Positions 1 through 5,636 of a stretch of 7,301 bases of DNA are shown here, one piece after another. The notes beneath the pieces were generated by a model. That model saw nothing but the letters and a program-made list of their open reading frames with translations. It was not told the origin of the DNA and did not search any database. The DNA is from Comamonadaceae bacterium (GTDB lineage Bacteria > Pseudomonadota > Gammaproteobacteria > Burkholderiales > Burkholderiaceae_C), in the NCBI GenBank assembly GCA_947372005.1, contig CANBRV010000111.1, forward strand, positions 1 through 7,301, in the 5' to 3' direction. Both the position numbers and the translations under genes were made by a program. The stretch's first letter is position 1. Every line of letters begins with the position of its first letter.

Positions 1-438
1 TGCCCCGTGAACGGCCGGCTCTAATGCCTGTAAAGCCTTATTGGATATGGCCTGCGGGGCATGTTCATGGTATTGCTTTGGCGTTTTATGCGCTAGCAAG
101 TCGATCATGCGCTTGGCCGCGCCTTCGTCACCTTTGTGCGCGAGCAGCAGACTGCCCAGCATCCTCAGCATGACGGGATGATCGGGCGCAATAGCTTTCA
201 AATCGGTCACGATGTTTGACCACACATCGAGCGAACGCACGCCTTGCTCAAACACCGCAAGGTTGGCTGTCTCTAGCTCCGCCATGGGCGAGAGCATGCC
301 CGCTGCCGTCCAACCCGCAGCGACTCGCGCGTCTGGGTTGGTGGCAGGGTCAAACACGGTGATGGCATGACCCGCGCGCGCCAGTTGGAACGCTAGTAAG
401 CGTCCCAATAAACCTGCGCCAGCTATGCCGATTTTCAT
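1..438 (-). CDS. thiO: ThiO-type glycine oxidase (FAD-dependent), N-terminal part, cut by the window edge
   Basis: The frame is open from the ATG at 438 to the left edge and gives the first 146 residues of a protein whose family is usually about 330-370 residues. The N-terminus is a Rossmann FAD-binding fold: a GxGxxG motif at residues 7-12 (GAGLLG) with an acidic residue ending the second strand at Asp30. It is followed by an AAGWTAAGMLSP stretch (about residues 40-51), typical of the D-amino-acid/glycine oxidase family. ThiO oxidises glycine to the imine (dehydroglycine) that ThiG uses to build the thiazole ring. The gene follows thiC directly: the thiC TGA and this ATG share one base (TGATG), and no Shine-Dalgarno is visible, so translation is probably coupled to thiC and the gene is under the same riboswitch. 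The placement behind thiC favours thiO over a general D-amino-acid oxidase. thiS/thiG would be expected further left but cannot be seen. Confidence 0.85.
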   Translation of the reverse strand, partial: MKIGIAGAGLLGRLLAFQLARAGHAITVFDPATNPDARVAAGWTAAGMLSPMAELETANLAVFEQGVRSLDVWSNIVTDLKAIAPDHPVMLRMLGSLLLAHKGDEGAAKRMIDLLAHKTPKQYHEHAPQAISNKALQALEPAVHGA

Positions 439-2309
439 CAGACCGCGTGAATCGGAATGTAGATTTCGCTACCTTGCGCTTTGAACTCGGCGCTTTTCTC
501 TTTCATGCCTTCTTCAATTGCCGCGTAGTCCCGCACCTCTTGCGAAATTTTCATCGAGCAAAACTTAGGACCGCACATCGAGCAAAAGTGCGCCACTTTG
601 GCGGAGTCTTTGGGTAGCGTTTCGTCGTGGAAGTCTTTTGCTGTCTCGGGGTCGAGTGCCAAGTTGAATTGATCTTGCCAGCGGAACTCAAAGCGCGCTT
701 TGGACAGCGCCTCGTCGCGTGCTCTGGCGGTTGGATGTCCCTTGGCCACGTCTGCCGCGTGCGCGGCAATTTTGTAGGCCACGATGCCTTGCTTCACGTC
801 TTCGCGGTTCGGCAGTCCAAGGTGCTCTTTTGGCGTCACGTAGCACAGCATTGCCGTGCCCATCCAGCCAATCATGGCCGCGCCAATGGCGCTGGCGATG
901 TGGTCGTAGCCTGGCGAGACGTCAATCGTCAGAGGCCCAAGGGTATAGAAAGGTGCTTCGTGACAAGTCTTGAGTTGTTCATCCATATTGGCTTGAATCA
1001 GGTGCATCGGCACGTGACCAGGGCCTTCAATCATGGTTTGCACATCGTGTTTCCACGCCACTTGGGTCAGTTCACCCAATGTGCGCAGTTCGGCAAATTG
1101 CGCTTCGTCGTTGGCATCGGCTGCCGAGCCAGGACGCAAGCCATCTCCCAAGCTAAAGCTCACGTCGTATTGCTTCATGATGTCGCAAATGTCTTCAAAA
1201 TGCTCGTACAAGAAGCTCTCTTTGTGATGCGAAATGCACCACTTGGCCATGATCGAACCACCGCGCGACACAATGCCGGTGCGGCGTTTGGCGGTCATCG
1301 GCACAAACGGCAGGCGCAGTCCCGCGTGGATGGTGAAGTAGTCCACGCCTTGCTCGGCTTGCTCGATCAAAGTGTCTCTAAAGATTGCCCATGTGAGGTC
1401 TTCGGCCACGCCGCCGACCTTTTCTAGCGCTTGATAAATCGGCACGGTGCCAATCGGCACAGGTGAGTTGCGCACAATCCAATCGCGTGTGGTGTGGATG
1501 TTTTTGCCCGTGGACAAATCCATTACGTTGTCCGCGCCCCAGCGAATCGCCCAAACCAGTTTTTCGACTTCTTCTTCAATGCTTGACGTGACGGCAGAGT
1601 TACCAATGTTGGCGTTAATCTTGACGCGGAAGTTGCGTCCAATCGCTTGTGGCTCTAGCTCTGTGTGATTGATGTTGGCAGGAATGATGGCGCGGCCACG
1701 GGCAATCTCGGAGCGCACAAATTCAGGCGTCATGATGGCGGGAAGAATCGCGCCCATGGGGTTGCCACGTAGGCGATTGTTTTTCTCGGTGTCGCCCAAA
1801 TACTCAGCCGCCCAAGCGGAATTGGCATTTTCACGAATCGCCACGTATTCCATCTCTGGCGTAATGATGCCGCGCTTGGCGTAGTGCATTTGGCTCACGT
1901 TCATACCGCTCTTAGCGCGGCGGGGTGGGCGCTGCAAAGCGGCGGCTTCGGCGCGTAGCGTCTCGATACGAGCGGCTTCGGGGTCGTTTGCGTCTAATGC
2001 ACGGCGCAAGCCATCGTCAATCGATTGGCGGATGCGTCCGTCGTATTGTTCCGTGTCGGCGCGGCTGTTAATCCAAGCGCCACGCACATCTGGCAAGCCC
2101 TTGCGAACATCAATTTTGGCGGCGGGGTCGGTGTAAGGACCAGAAGTGTCATACAGCGAGACGCGTTCGCCATTGGTCAGCAGGACTTCGCGCATGGGCA
2201 CACGAATGTCCTTGTGAACATCACCCGCAAGATGAATTTTGGTGGAAGATGGGAAGGGCTCGCGCGTGAGGGTGAGCAATTGGTCCAAAGTGTTCATGTC
2301 GAAGTCCAT
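438..2309 (-). CDS. thiC: Phosphomethylpyrimidine synthase ThiC
   Basis: ThiC is a cytoplasmic radical-SAM-like enzyme that rearranges aminoimidazole ribotide to HMP-phosphate, the pyrimidine half of thiamine. The 623-residue protein has the usual family length. Visible landmarks are RVPMRE and YDTSGPYTDP in the N-terminal domain, the barrel segments GTVPIYQALEKVGG, FTIHAGLRLPF, GDGLRPGS and MIEGPGHVPMH, and the C-terminal iron-sulfur motif CSMCGPKFC (Cys576, 579, 584; CxxCxxxxC), which is intact. I chose the ATG at 2309. The frame stays open upstream to a TTG at 2318, and an ATG at 2297 (starting MNTLDQLL) is a second possibility. None of the three has a clear Shine-Dalgarno, so the exact start is uncertain. 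Transcription should start from the promoter at 2448-2475 and pass through the TPP aptamer at 2356-2440. The gene ends in a one-base overlap with thiO. Confidence 0.98.
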   Translation of the reverse strand: MDFDMNTLDQLLTLTREPFPSSTKIHLAGDVHKDIRVPMREVLLTNGERVSLYDTSGPYTDPAAKIDVRKGLPDVRGAWINSRADTEQYDGRIRQSIDDGLRRALDANDPEAARIETLRAEAAALQRPPRRAKSGMNVSQMHYAKRGIITPEMEYVAIRENANSAWAAEYLGDTEKNNRLRGNPMGAILPAIMTPEFVRSEIARGRAIIPANINHTELEPQAIGRNFRVKINANIGNSAVTSSIEEEVEKLVWAIRWGADNVMDLSTGKNIHTTRDWIVRNSPVPIGTVPIYQALEKVGGVAEDLTWAIFRDTLIEQAEQGVDYFTIHAGLRLPFVPMTAKRRTGIVSRGGSIMAKWCISHHKESFLYEHFEDICDIMKQYDVSFSLGDGLRPGSAADANDEAQFAELRTLGELTQVAWKHDVQTMIEGPGHVPMHLIQANMDEQLKTCHEAPFYTLGPLTIDVSPGYDHIASAIGAAMIGWMGTAMLCYVTPKEHLGLPNREDVKQGIVAYKIAAHAADVAKGHPTARARDEALSKARFEFRWQDQFNLALDPETAKDFHDETLPKDSAKVAHFCSMCGPKFCSMKISQEVRDYAAIEEGMKEKSAEFKAQGSEIYIPIHAV

Positions 2310-2355
2310 TTTTATCAAAAGATTAACGGGGCGCTCCGACAGGTATGGCCTGACA

Positions 2356-2440
2356 GCTCTTCTTACGCTGGTGTTAACCAGATCAAGTTCACGGGTTTGA
2401 ATTGATTCATCTCAGCTTTGTTGTCAAAGCACCCCGGAGC
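2356..2440 (-). promoter_or_regulatory. TPP riboswitch (THI element) of thiC
   Basis: Read on the minus strand, the leader shows the standard TPP aptamer layout. P1 is GCUC (2437-2440) with GAGC (2356-2359). P2 is GGGU (2431-2434) with ACCC (2393-2396). P3 is a perfect 6-bp stem, GCUUUG/CAAAGC (2425-2430 with 2415-2420), closed by ACAA. The CUGAGA box lies at 2410-2415, and GAUCUGG leads into P4, CUGGU/ACCAG (2377-2381 with 2368-2372), followed by the conserved GCGUA segment. It binds thiamine pyrophosphate and represses downstream thiamine genes. The thiC ATG lies about 46 nt further on. That interval has no hairpin followed by a T-run, so control is more likely translational or Rho-linked than by an intrinsic terminator. 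Confidence 0.95.
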
Positions 2441-2446
2441 GATAAG
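2418..2446 (+). promoter_or_regulatory. Tentative cytX promoter
   Basis: TTGTTG (2418-2423), 17 bp, then GATAAG (2441-2446) is the best-spaced plus-strand candidate upstream of cytX. It would lie inside the DNA of the oppositely oriented thiC riboswitch. The -10 match is poor (4 of 6). A TATAAA at 2450-2455 is a better -10 but has no partner -35. This is a weak call. Confidence 0.2.
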
Positions 2447-2447
2447 A

Positions 2448-2475
2448 AGTATAAACGCATATCAAAATTCAACAA
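2448..2475 (-). promoter_or_regulatory. Sigma70-type promoter of the thiC-thiO transcript
   Basis: On the minus strand a TTGTTG -35 box (2470-2475) is followed after 16 bp by a TATACT -10 box (2448-2453). Initiation about 7 bases further would be near 2441, placing the 5' end almost exactly at the first base of the riboswitch P1 stem. The fit with the aptamer is the main support. The -35 box covers the ATG at 2475 that might otherwise be taken as the cytX start. Confidence 0.65.
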
Positions 2476-2476
2476 T

Positions 2477-2480
2477 GGAG
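2477..2480 (+). promoter_or_regulatory. Ribosome binding site that fixes the cytX start at a GTG
   Basis: GGAG at 2477-2480 lies six bases before the GTG at 2487. The upstream in-frame ATG at 2475 overlaps this site and has no purine-rich site of its own, so the GTG is the better start. Confidence 0.65.
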
Positions 2481-2486
2481 ACTTTA

Positions 2487-3749
2487 GTGTCAGATCAAAA
2501 CAATCTTCAACCTATCCCCGCAGACCAACGTGTCTTTGGCTTTTCAGATCATGCGTCGTTGTGGTTTAGTCTTGGCGTTGGCCTTTTGGTCATGCAGGTT
2601 GGCGCATACCTTATTCCCGCTATGGGCACTCAGTCTGCCCTGCTGGCAATTTTGATCGGTTCAGTGGTGGGGGCAGGATTTTTAGCCTACGTCGCGCAAA
2701 TGGGGGCAGATCGTGGCCTCTCTAGCTCGGGGCTGATTCAGCAAACCTTTGGTTCTAGCTTCGCTAAGCTGCCTATCGTTTTAAACGTGGTGCAGCTGCT
2801 TGGCTGGACTGCCTTCGAGCTTGTCATCATGCGTGATGGCGTGACAGCCATGCTGGCGCAGGCCACAGGAGTCAAGGCTTCGTGGATTCCCTACGCAGCA
2901 ACGCTGGTATTTGGCGGGCTTTTGTACTTGCTGGCTGCTGGCTCCATGGTGCAACTCGTGCGCAAATTTATTGGTAAGTATGGCTTGCCGCTGGTTGTGC
3001 TGTCTTTGCTATGGCTGACAGCTCAATTTGTGATGCAAGCCAATAGCGCTTCTGGCGGTTTTTCAGCGTTTTGGAATAAAGCAGGTGACGGCTCGATGAG
3101 CACGATTGCTGCCATTGATTTAGTGATGGCCATGCCTGTGTCATGGTTGCCTTTGGTGGCAGACTATGCCCGCTATGGCAAAGAGCAGGGCACCTCTAAA
3201 AACGCCATGCGCGGCACATGGATTGGCTATGCCATTGCCAACATTTGGTGCTATGGCCTTGGCGTCTTAGTGGTCAGCGTGGCTGCACCTGGTGCCGATT
3301 TGGTGCCCACGCTCTTGCTGGCTCAATTTGGATTGATTGCGCTGGGTCTTATTTTGATCGACGAACTTGATAACGCGTATGGCGATGTGCACTCAGGCGC
3401 CGTTTCGCTCAATCACTTGTCAGATAAGCGCAGCGTGCCGACATGGGGTAAGGCGGTGGCGGTGGTTGCCATTGCAGCAGCTATGGTGTTGGATATGCAT
3501 GGCTTAGAGCCGTTTCTTTTGATTCTTAGCTCGATCTTTGTACCACTCTTTGGCGTGATTGCTGCATGGTTGTGTTGCAACGGCAAAGCGACCGAGGCTC
3601 GTGTGCACGTGCCGCTAGCAGTGATTTGGGTGCTTGGCATTGCTGTGTCGTACTTCGCGCCCAAGCTGTATCCTGATTTTGGCCAATCAATTCCAGCCTT
3701 GTTGTTTACGCTGGGTTTGACTACGGCTTACCGAAAGTTCGCTAAATAA
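2487..3749 (+). CDS. cytX: Probable hydroxymethylpyrimidine transporter CytX (NCS1 family)
   Basis: A 420-residue polytopic membrane protein of the nucleobase:cation symporter-1 family, related to cytosine permease CodB. By eye there are about 12 hydrophobic segments. The first follows FGFSDHASLWFS, and later ones include the stretches around LNVVQLLGWTAFELV, MPVSWLPLVADYARYG and GLILIDELDNAYGDVHSG. The last two regions are typical of the CytX branch. That branch is assigned to HMP import from its recurrent linkage to thiamine genes and riboswitches, so the substrate is inferred, not read from the sequence. The GTG start is chosen for its GGAG site. The ATG at 2475 would add four residues, and the frame also extends upstream to 2418 through the riboswitch DNA, which is not credible as coding. 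The gene is divergent from thiC and convergent with thiD, overlapping it by 8 bp at the 3' ends. No TPP aptamer lies on its own strand. Confidence 0.88.
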   Translation: MSDQNNLQPIPADQRVFGFSDHASLWFSLGVGLLVMQVGAYLIPAMGTQSALLAILIGSVVGAGFLAYVAQMGADRGLSSSGLIQQTFGSSFAKLPIVLNVVQLLGWTAFELVIMRDGVTAMLAQATGVKASWIPYAATLVFGGLLYLLAAGSMVQLVRKFIGKYGLPLVVLSLLWLTAQFVMQANSASGGFSAFWNKAGDGSMSTIAAIDLVMAMPVSWLPLVADYARYGKEQGTSKNAMRGTWIGYAIANIWCYGLGVLVVSVAAPGADLVPTLLLAQFGLIALGLILIDELDNAYGDVHSGAVSLNHLSDKRSVPTWGKAVAVVAIAAAMVLDMHGLEPFLLILSSIFVPLFGVIAAWLCCNGKATEARVHVPLAVIWVLGIAVSYFAPKLYPDFGQSIPALLFTLGLTTAYRKFAK

Positions 3750-4563
3750 GTTGCATGGCAACAGGCGCAAAGCCATGGTTAAGCGGACCGTGGCCTGCGC
3801 CTATTTTTACGTCTGCGCCAGCCGCTATGGCTTGCAAAATATAGCTTCGTGCCTTGGCCACTGCGTCTTCAAGTGGCAAACCCATCCCCAAATAGCACGC
3901 GATGGCAGAGGAAAGCGTACAGCCTGTACCGTGTGTGTTTTGACTTGCGATACGGTGACTTGAAAAATCCTGCAGCTTGCCATTGCTGAGCAATACATCC
4001 GTCACGGTGTCGCCAGCCAAATGCCCACCTTTAACTAGCACCGCTTTGGCGCCCATGTTGCCGAGGTCTCTGGCTGCTAAATCTAAGTCGGCACGCGAGG
4101 CAAGAGGGCGCTTGAGCAGCAACGCAGCTTCATCTAAGTTAGGCGTAATGACGCTCACCAGCGGAAATAACTCTTGTATCAAAACCGAAATGGTAGGAGG
4201 CGTTATCAGTGCATCGCCGCTGGTGGCCACCATCACGGGATCAAGCACCACGCGCTCTAATTTGTATTCTTTGATGGCATGGGCGACAACGCGTACCACC
4301 TCGGGGTCGTGCAGCATGCCAATTTTGATCGCATCCACGCCAATGTCGGTTACCACAGCTTTAATTTGAGCCGCCAGCATATCGGGCGTCACGGCTTGGA
4401 TACCCGTCACGCCGCAGGTGTTTTGCGCCGTAATTGCCGTGATGGCGGTCATGCCGTAACAGCCCAGTGCGGCAATGGTTTTAAGGTCAGCTTGAATGCC
4501 TGCGCCGCCGCCGCTGTCGGAGCCCGCGATACTTAAAATTCGGATGTAGTTTTTTGCTTGCAT
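3742..4563 (-). CDS. thiD: Hydroxymethylpyrimidine/phosphomethylpyrimidine kinase ThiD
   Basis: The 273-residue protein has the normal length for ThiD, a ribokinase-fold enzyme that phosphorylates HMP to HMP-P and then HMP-PP for coupling to thiazole phosphate. Motifs in order are IAGSDSGGGAGIQAD (residues 12-26, substrate/N-terminal loop), DPVMVATSGDAL, TPNLDEAALLL, VLVKGGH, and the anion-hole signature THGTGCTLSS with the catalytic-site Cys215. Together with the permease next door it forms a salvage route for imported HMP. It also phosphorylates the ThiC product. No fused ThiE domain is present. The ATG at 4563 is the natural start because it lies seven codons before the IAGSDS motif, but no good Shine-Dalgarno precedes it. 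A TATGAT at 4570-4575 on the minus strand would place a transcript start at or next to the ATG, so a leaderless or very short-leadered mRNA is possible. The promoter of the divergent tRNA-Asn overlaps this start. Confidence 0.97.
   Translation of the reverse strand: MQAKNYIRILSIAGSDSGGGAGIQADLKTIAALGCYGMTAITAITAQNTCGVTGIQAVTPDMLAAQIKAVVTDIGVDAIKIGMLHDPEVVRVVAHAIKEYKLERVVLDPVMVATSGDALITPPTISVLIQELFPLVSVITPNLDEAALLLKRPLASRADLDLAARDLGNMGAKAVLVKGGHLAGDTVTDVLLSNGKLQDFSSHRIASQNTHGTGCTLSSAIACYLGMGLPLEDAVAKARSYILQAIAAGADVKIGAGHGPLNHGFAPVAMQLI
3763..3808 (+). terminator. Candidate intrinsic terminator of cytX, inside the thiD 3' coding end
   Basis: The outer stem AGGCGCA/TGCGCCT (3763-3769 with 3796-3802) stacks on the inner stem GCCATGG/CCGTGGC (3772-3778 with 3788-3794, one G-U pair). 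The small internal loop is two bases against one, and the apical loop is nine bases. Five T's follow at 3804-3808, one base after the stem. It begins 14 bases after the cytX stop. The same DNA encodes the conserved GHGPLNHG region near the ThiD C-terminus, so part of the symmetry could be a by-product of coding. Confidence 0.5.
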
Positions 4564-4587
4564 TGATCAATCATATCTTGCTATAAT
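4558..4587 (+). promoter_or_regulatory. Promoter of tRNA-Asn
   Basis: A perfect TATAAT -10 box lies at 4582-4587, 18 bp after a modest TTGCAT -35 (4558-4563). A GC-rich GGGC follows the -10 region, as is common at stable-RNA promoters. Predicted initiation at about 4594 would leave only a few bases of 5' leader before the mature tRNA at 4599. The -35 overlaps the thiD start codon on the other strand. Confidence 0.7.
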
Positions 4588-4598
4588 CATGGGCTTGT

Positions 4599-4674
4599 TC
4601 CTCGATAGCTCAGTTGGTAGAGCGCCGGACTGTTAATCCGTAGGTCCCTGGTTCGAGCCCAGGTCGAGGAGCCA
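4599..4674 (+). tRNA. tRNA-Asn, anticodon GTT
   Basis: A 76-nt cloverleaf can be drawn in full. The acceptor stem is TCCTCGA/TCGAGGA (4599-4605 with 4664-4670). The D arm is GCTC/GAGC with loop AGTTGGTA. The anticodon loop CTGTTAA carries GTT at 4632-4634. The T arm is CCTGG/CCAGG with loop TTCGAGC. The discriminator is G, and CCA is encoded at 4672-4674. The first pair of the anticodon stem (27-43) is a C-U mismatch; the other four pairs are sound. It decodes AAC and AAU. No intron or variable arm is present. Confidence 0.98.
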
Positions 4675-4680
4675 AAATTG

Positions 4681-4715
4681 AAAGCCCTGAATGCGAAAGT
4701 ATTCAGGGCTTTTTT
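4681..4715 (+). terminator. Intrinsic terminator after tRNA-Asn
   Basis: A 14-bp stem, AAAGCCCTGAATGC (4681-4694) with GTATTCAGGGCTTT (4699-4712), has one G-U pair and is capped by a GAAA tetraloop (4695-4698). The T-run spans 4710-4715. It starts seven bases after the tRNA CCA. The minus-strand side lacks a good T-run, so it should act mainly on plus-strand transcripts. Its tail ends 12 bases before the start codon of the next gene. Confidence 0.9.
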
Positions 4716-4727
4716 CTTATCCATGAC

Positions 4728-5636
4728 ATGAATTACGCACAACTGCTCATCCCTGATTTTTCTTTGATTTTGTGTGGCTATTTGGTTTGCCGTTACACCA
4801 AGCTTGACCGCACGGTGTGGCAGCAAGTGGACAGCTTGGTCTACTTCTTTTTGTTTCCTGTTCTGCTGTTTCACTCGATTGTGCGCAGGCCGCTTGATTT
4901 TGCTGCTTCTAGCCAATTTATCGCAGCAGCGACGCTATTGGTGTTGCTTGCGATTGCTATGAGTTTTGCGCTCGCTTGGCTGCCGCGCATGGATAAGCGT
5001 GAACATGCGGGTGCTGCGCAGGTTGCGTTTCGCTTTAACTCTTACATTGCTTTGGCGGTGAGCGAGCGCCTTGGCGGCGTGCCTGGTTTACAGCTGATGG
5101 CTTTAATCATGGGGGTTTCCGTGCCGCTATGCAACGCGGCGGCTGTTTGGCTGATGGTGCGAAATAGTCATGCGGAAACGCAACTCTTTTGGCGGGTGCT
5201 GGCGACCAATCCACTCGTGATTGCGACGGCTAGCGGCTTGCTGGCGAATGTGGCGGGGTTTGTCATACCTGCATGGGGAGAGCTGACTGTCACGCGGGTA
5301 GGGCAGGCTGCACTGGCTTTGGGCTTGATGGCGGCTGGTGCAGGTATGCAGCTGCAAAAGCTGGGGCAAACCCCTGTGCTCTCGCTTGGCGTGCTGGGCA
5401 TACGGCATTTGGTGACACCGTTGGTTGCGAGTGGACTTATCTTGCTGTTTGGTTTGAATGACCTGCAGGCCATAGTGCTATTGGCTTTCAGCGCCATGCC
5501 GACTGCATCTAGCGCCTATGTGTTGGCAGCCAGAATGGGCTACAACGGCGGGTATGTGGCTGCGCTAGTGACGATGTCAACTTTGCTTGGGATGGTGAGT
5601 TTGCCGTTTGCGTTAGGCGTCTTGCTAGTCAAGTGA
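4728..5636 (+). CDS. AEC-family (auxin efflux carrier type) membrane transporter
   Basis: The 302-residue protein has about ten hydrophobic segments in two groups of five separated by a short polar stretch near residues 145-155. This is the bacterial AEC/YfdV-like layout. Family-like features are the N-terminal LLIPDFSLILCGYL, VYFFLFPVLLFHSIV, RFNSYIALAVSERLGG in the fourth segment, NPLVIATASGLLAN opening the second half, and SAMPTASSAYVLA near the end. Bacterial members are proposed to move small organic anions such as malate or malonate. The substrate here cannot be told, and a thiamine-related role is not indicated. The ATG at 4728 gives the expected N-terminus. No Shine-Dalgarno precedes it, and the tRNA terminator ends only 12 bases upstream. 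The 3' end overlaps the DUF962 gene tail-to-tail by 12 bp, and no convincing terminator follows: there is a T6 run at 5638-5643 but only a 4-bp CTTG/CAAG stem before it. Confidence 0.85.
   Translation: MNYAQLLIPDFSLILCGYLVCRYTKLDRTVWQQVDSLVYFFLFPVLLFHSIVRRPLDFAASSQFIAAATLLVLLAIAMSFALAWLPRMDKREHAGAAQVAFRFNSYIALAVSERLGGVPGLQLMALIMGVSVPLCNAAAVWLMVRNSHAETQLFWRVLATNPLVIATASGLLANVAGFVIPAWGELTVTRVGQAALALGLMAAGAGMQLQKLGQTPVLSLGVLGIRHLVTPLVASGLILLFGLNDLQAIVLLAFSAMPTASSAYVLAARMGYNGGYVAALVTMSTLLGMVSLPFALGVLLVK

Noticed and set aside
627..1427. Long plus-strand open frame (266 codons) opposite thiC
   Set aside because: It is fully antisense to highly conserved thiC coding sequence. The translation is rich in Arg, His and Cys, with no recognisable domain and no ribosome site.
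2025..2405. Plus-strand open frame across the thiC 5' end and the riboswitch
   Set aside because: It is a shadow of thiC extending into the aptamer. The sequence is better explained by thiC and the TPP riboswitch.
2418..2474. N-terminal extension of cytX to a TTG at 2418
   Set aside because: It would translate the DNA of the thiC riboswitch and promoter, has no ribosome site, and does not look like an NCS1 N-terminus.
3977..4369. Plus-strand open frame opposite thiD
   Set aside because: It is antisense to thiD coding sequence, low in complexity (Ser/Thr/Ala-rich) and has no supporting signals.
4599..4674. tRNA-Asn 3' end as an integration (att) site
   Set aside because: No integrase gene and no direct repeat of the tRNA 3' end is present in the window; the flanking genes are ordinary chromosomal genes.
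4678..4705. TTGAAA and TATTCA spaced 16 bp as a promoter for the AEC transporter
   Set aside because: The -10 matches only three of six positions and both boxes are part of the terminator hairpin, so the match is best seen as chance.
4587..4916. Minus-strand 109-codon reading frame ending in STWARTRDLRINSPALYQLSYRG-like sequence
   Set aside because: It is the antisense reading of tRNA-Asn and its flank. This peptide is a well-known kind of false annotation opposite tRNA genes, and the rest of the frame is antisense to the transporter.
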